8,007 bases of DNA, from the NCBI GenBank assembly GCA_023392645.1, contig JAEVYR010000323.1:1-8007 (forward strand), in the 5' to 3' direction. This stretch comes from Chloroflexota bacterium. Lineage in GTDB: Bacteria; Chloroflexota; Chloroflexia; Thermomicrobiales; UBA6265. Each line of letters starts with the position of its first letter. Positions within the stretch are counted from its first letter, which is position 1. The translations under genes and the position numbers were made by a program. The notes beneath the pieces are model-generated. The model was not told where the DNA came from. It did not search any database and was given only the letters and a program-made list of their open reading frames with translations. Shown one piece after another: positions 6,862-8,007 of this stretch.

Positions 6862-6886
6862 ACGGGAGGTCGGGATGACCTCCCGT
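6862..6886 (+). terminator. Perfect 10-bp hairpin, possible terminator
   Basis: ACGGGAGGTC (6862-6871) pairs perfectly with GACCTCCCGT (6877-6886) across a 5-base loop. On the plus strand TTCGTTCC follows, a weak T-rich tail, so it could terminate plus-strand transcription coming from the endonuclease side. It could also separate the two convergent transcription units. Confidence 0.5.
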
Positions 6887-6963
6887 TCGTTCCGATGCTT
6901 CTGGCGAGACGCTGGTGCCGCCATCCAGCCCCGAATGCCATCGGTCCACGATGCCTGCCAACA

Positions 6964-7668
6964 TCAACGCCCGACGAGGCCCGATCGCCGCGTCGCCACG
7001 CCGGCGACCAGCGCCAGCAGCGCCGCGCCGGCGACCATCGCCGTGGCGCCGTCGCCCCAGCCCATGGGACCGGTGCCGGTGGTCGGCAGTTGCGTCACCG
7101 TGCCGCCGCTCGACTGGTCGTCACCGGTGTCACGGCCCGTATCGCCGGCGTGGCTCAGGTACCACTCGCAGGCGACCTGGTCGCCAGGGAACGCGGTGAA
7201 CTGGATGCCGAGCGTTTTGCCGCCGGGCTGCACCTCGCCGTCGACGTAGGCGAGATCCATTGCCTCGCCGTTGCTGGTGCAGGACACCGCGTAGCCGGTG
7301 ACCGCGCCGTATGGATCGGAGTCGAGCAGGATCCCAACCTCAACGGTGGCGCCGTCCGGACTGGTCGCGAACTGGTCGAGCGGGAAGCTCACCAGCCCGT
7401 CGCCGCCGGTGTCGCCGGTCGCGACATTGCCCGTGTTCGGATTGGCGGCGATGAACGCGACGTCCACCGCGGGCTCGGTGCAATCGTCGGCATCGATCGA
7501 TGCGCCATCGAGGTTCGGCGGGCAGATCGATACGCCGTTGACCAGCGCGCCGGGCCCAACCGGCGCCATCGGCGTCGCGTTTCCCTGTGCCGATGCGCCC
7601 ATCACCATGAACAACGCGGACAGCACCGCGACAATACTGACAAGAACCCGAAATATGAGCCGTGGCAT
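6964..7668 (-). CDS. Secreted LPXTG-anchored surface protein
   Basis: A 234-residue exported protein. Residues 1-27 form a signal peptide (MPRLIFR, then a hydrophobic core to ASA, with likely cleavage before Gln28). The C-terminus is a sortase sorting signal: LPTTG (194-198), a hydrophobic span at about 207-225 and the basic tail RRSGLVGR. After cleavage between Thr and Gly it would be linked to the cell envelope, which implies a cell envelope that supports sortase anchoring. The middle (about 45-170) has four cysteines (49, 63, 130, 167) and a pattern of GLVSFPLD-like strands, resembling small beta-sandwich (prealbumin-like) surface domains; that fold is an inference. A linker rich in Gly, Thr and Asp precedes the anchor. 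The ATG at 7668 has GGGAG (7680-7676) seven bases upstream. The function is unknown, and no sortase gene is in the window. Confidence 0.8.
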   Translation of the reverse strand: MPRLIFRVLVSIVAVLSALFMVMGASAQGNATPMAPVGPGALVNGVSICPPNLDGASIDADDCTEPAVDVAFIAANPNTGNVATGDTGGDGLVSFPLDQFATSPDGATVEVGILLDSDPYGAVTGYAVSCTSNGEAMDLAYVDGEVQPGGKTLGIQFTAFPGDQVACEWYLSHAGDTGRDTGDDQSSGGTVTQLPTTGTGPMGWGDGATAMVAGAALLALVAGVATRRSGLVGR

Positions 7669-7769
7669 GAATCAACTCCCGTGCATAGTGGCTCGGCTCG
7701 ATGCAGGACCCCCCCGGGGCCGACCATTGGCCAGCAACTCGGCTCCCGTCTGCAACGCGTGATGGCGCG

Positions 7770-7804
7770 GATCGGTTTCTCACAATATGGGTCCGAAACC
7801 GATC
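7770..7804. repeat. 10-bp perfect inverted repeat upstream of the surface-protein gene
   Basis: GATCGGTTTC (7770-7779) and GAAACCGATC (7795-7804) form a perfect inverted repeat around a 15-base AT-containing centre (TCACAATATGGGTCC). It lies 59 bases past the stop of the right-edge minus-strand gene and about 100 bases before the surface-protein start. It may be a terminator for the former (no T-run is seen) or an operator or mRNA hairpin for the latter. Confidence 0.4.
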
Positions 7805-7862
7805 GGGCGGGCGCTTCGCTAACGCATCAGCACCGGCGACGTGAAATCGAGGATGTCGGGTT

Positions 7863-8007
7863 TCAGCGAAGCTGGCCGGCGACCCGCAGCAGTGCGCCCG
7901 CATGGGGCGTCAGCGCGGCCGGCAGGCTGGCGCCGGAACGCGCCCGCTCGCCCAGCACGTCCCGCCGGGCAAGATCGAGCGTCAGCTCCACCAGCGCCGG
8001 GTAGCGC
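7863..8007 (-). CDS. C-terminal end of an unidentified protein (cut by the window edge)
   Basis: The last 47 residues of a minus-strand gene, beginning RYPALVELTLDLARRDVLGE at the window edge and ending ALLRVAGQLR before TGA (7865-7863). The third codon positions are almost all G or C, as in the neighbouring genes, which supports real coding. The fragment is rich in Ala, Leu and Arg and looks helical. It shows no motif that names a family, and the rest of the gene lies beyond the right edge. It is co-directional with the surface-protein gene, from which it is separated by 194 bases containing an inverted repeat. Confidence 0.6.
   Translation of the reverse strand, partial: RYPALVELTLDLARRDVLGERARSGASLPAALTPHAGALLRVAGQLR

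Larger units (their letters stand above)
6565..6963. other. About 400-base stretch without a confident gene
   Basis: Between the endonuclease stop and the minus-strand surface-protein stop the sequence is less GC-rich than its flanks, and no frame on either strand is clearly a full gene. It contains one possible small minus-strand ORF (6633-6782) and one strong hairpin (6862-6886), listed separately. The plus-strand frame over 6637-6879 is also open and has similar codon statistics, so the coding strand cannot be settled by eye. It could be a decayed gene. No IS-element ends, tRNA or direct repeats were recognised. Confidence 0.5.

Noticed and set aside
6895..8004. 369-codon plus-strand frame covering the right end
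   Set aside because: It lies opposite the LPXTG protein, which has a signal peptide, sorting signal and ribosome site. The plus-frame translation is Arg and His rich and featureless.
1..8007. CRISPR arrays, insertion sequences, rRNA, tRNA
   Set aside because: No regularly spaced direct repeats, transposase motifs, or rRNA/tRNA cores were seen on either strand.

Overview
The window is high-GC DNA, with most codons ending in G or C. It comes from a bacterium that looks like a Chloroflexota member, perhaps of the Thermomicrobia/Sphaerobacter type. That placement is an inference from the flavour of the proteins and codon use; no marker gene is present. The window holds seven confident genes or gene fragments, one weak small ORF and several hairpins.

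Left end, positions 1-1952: two one-base-overlapping genes encode the MalF-type and MalG-type membrane permeases of a carbohydrate ABC importer. The solute-binding protein and the ATPase are not in the window. The permease genes are visibly less GC-rich at third codon positions than everything that follows.

Positions 2119-3162: an enolase-superfamily (mandelate racemase/muconate lactonizing type) enzyme, probably a sugar-acid dehydratase or a related isomerase. It may handle a product of the sugar taken up by the transporter. It ends in a strong GC hairpin. Positions 3347-4072: a free-standing class I SAM-dependent methyltransferase with its own ribosome binding site, followed by a perfect 12-bp hairpin.

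Positions 4242-5777 hold the most unusual gene: a 511-residue protein that starts as an ECF-type sigma-70 factor (regions 2 and 4) and continues as a shortened F1-ATPase beta-like protein. The ATPase part keeps the beta-barrel and several beta signatures. Its P-loop is altered, and it has lost the Walker B and DELSEED segments. A possible internal ribosome binding site and ATG lie exactly at the domain junction. The next gene on the same strand (5890-6564) is an endonuclease III-like DNA glycosylase with a complete iron-sulfur cluster motif.

Right end: a poorly coding stretch (6565-6963) holds a possible 49-codon minus-strand ORF and a strong hairpin. After it come two minus-strand genes: a small secreted, LPXTG-anchored surface protein (6964-7668) and the C-terminal end of an unidentified protein running off the right edge (7863-8007). 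An inverted repeat lies between these two genes.
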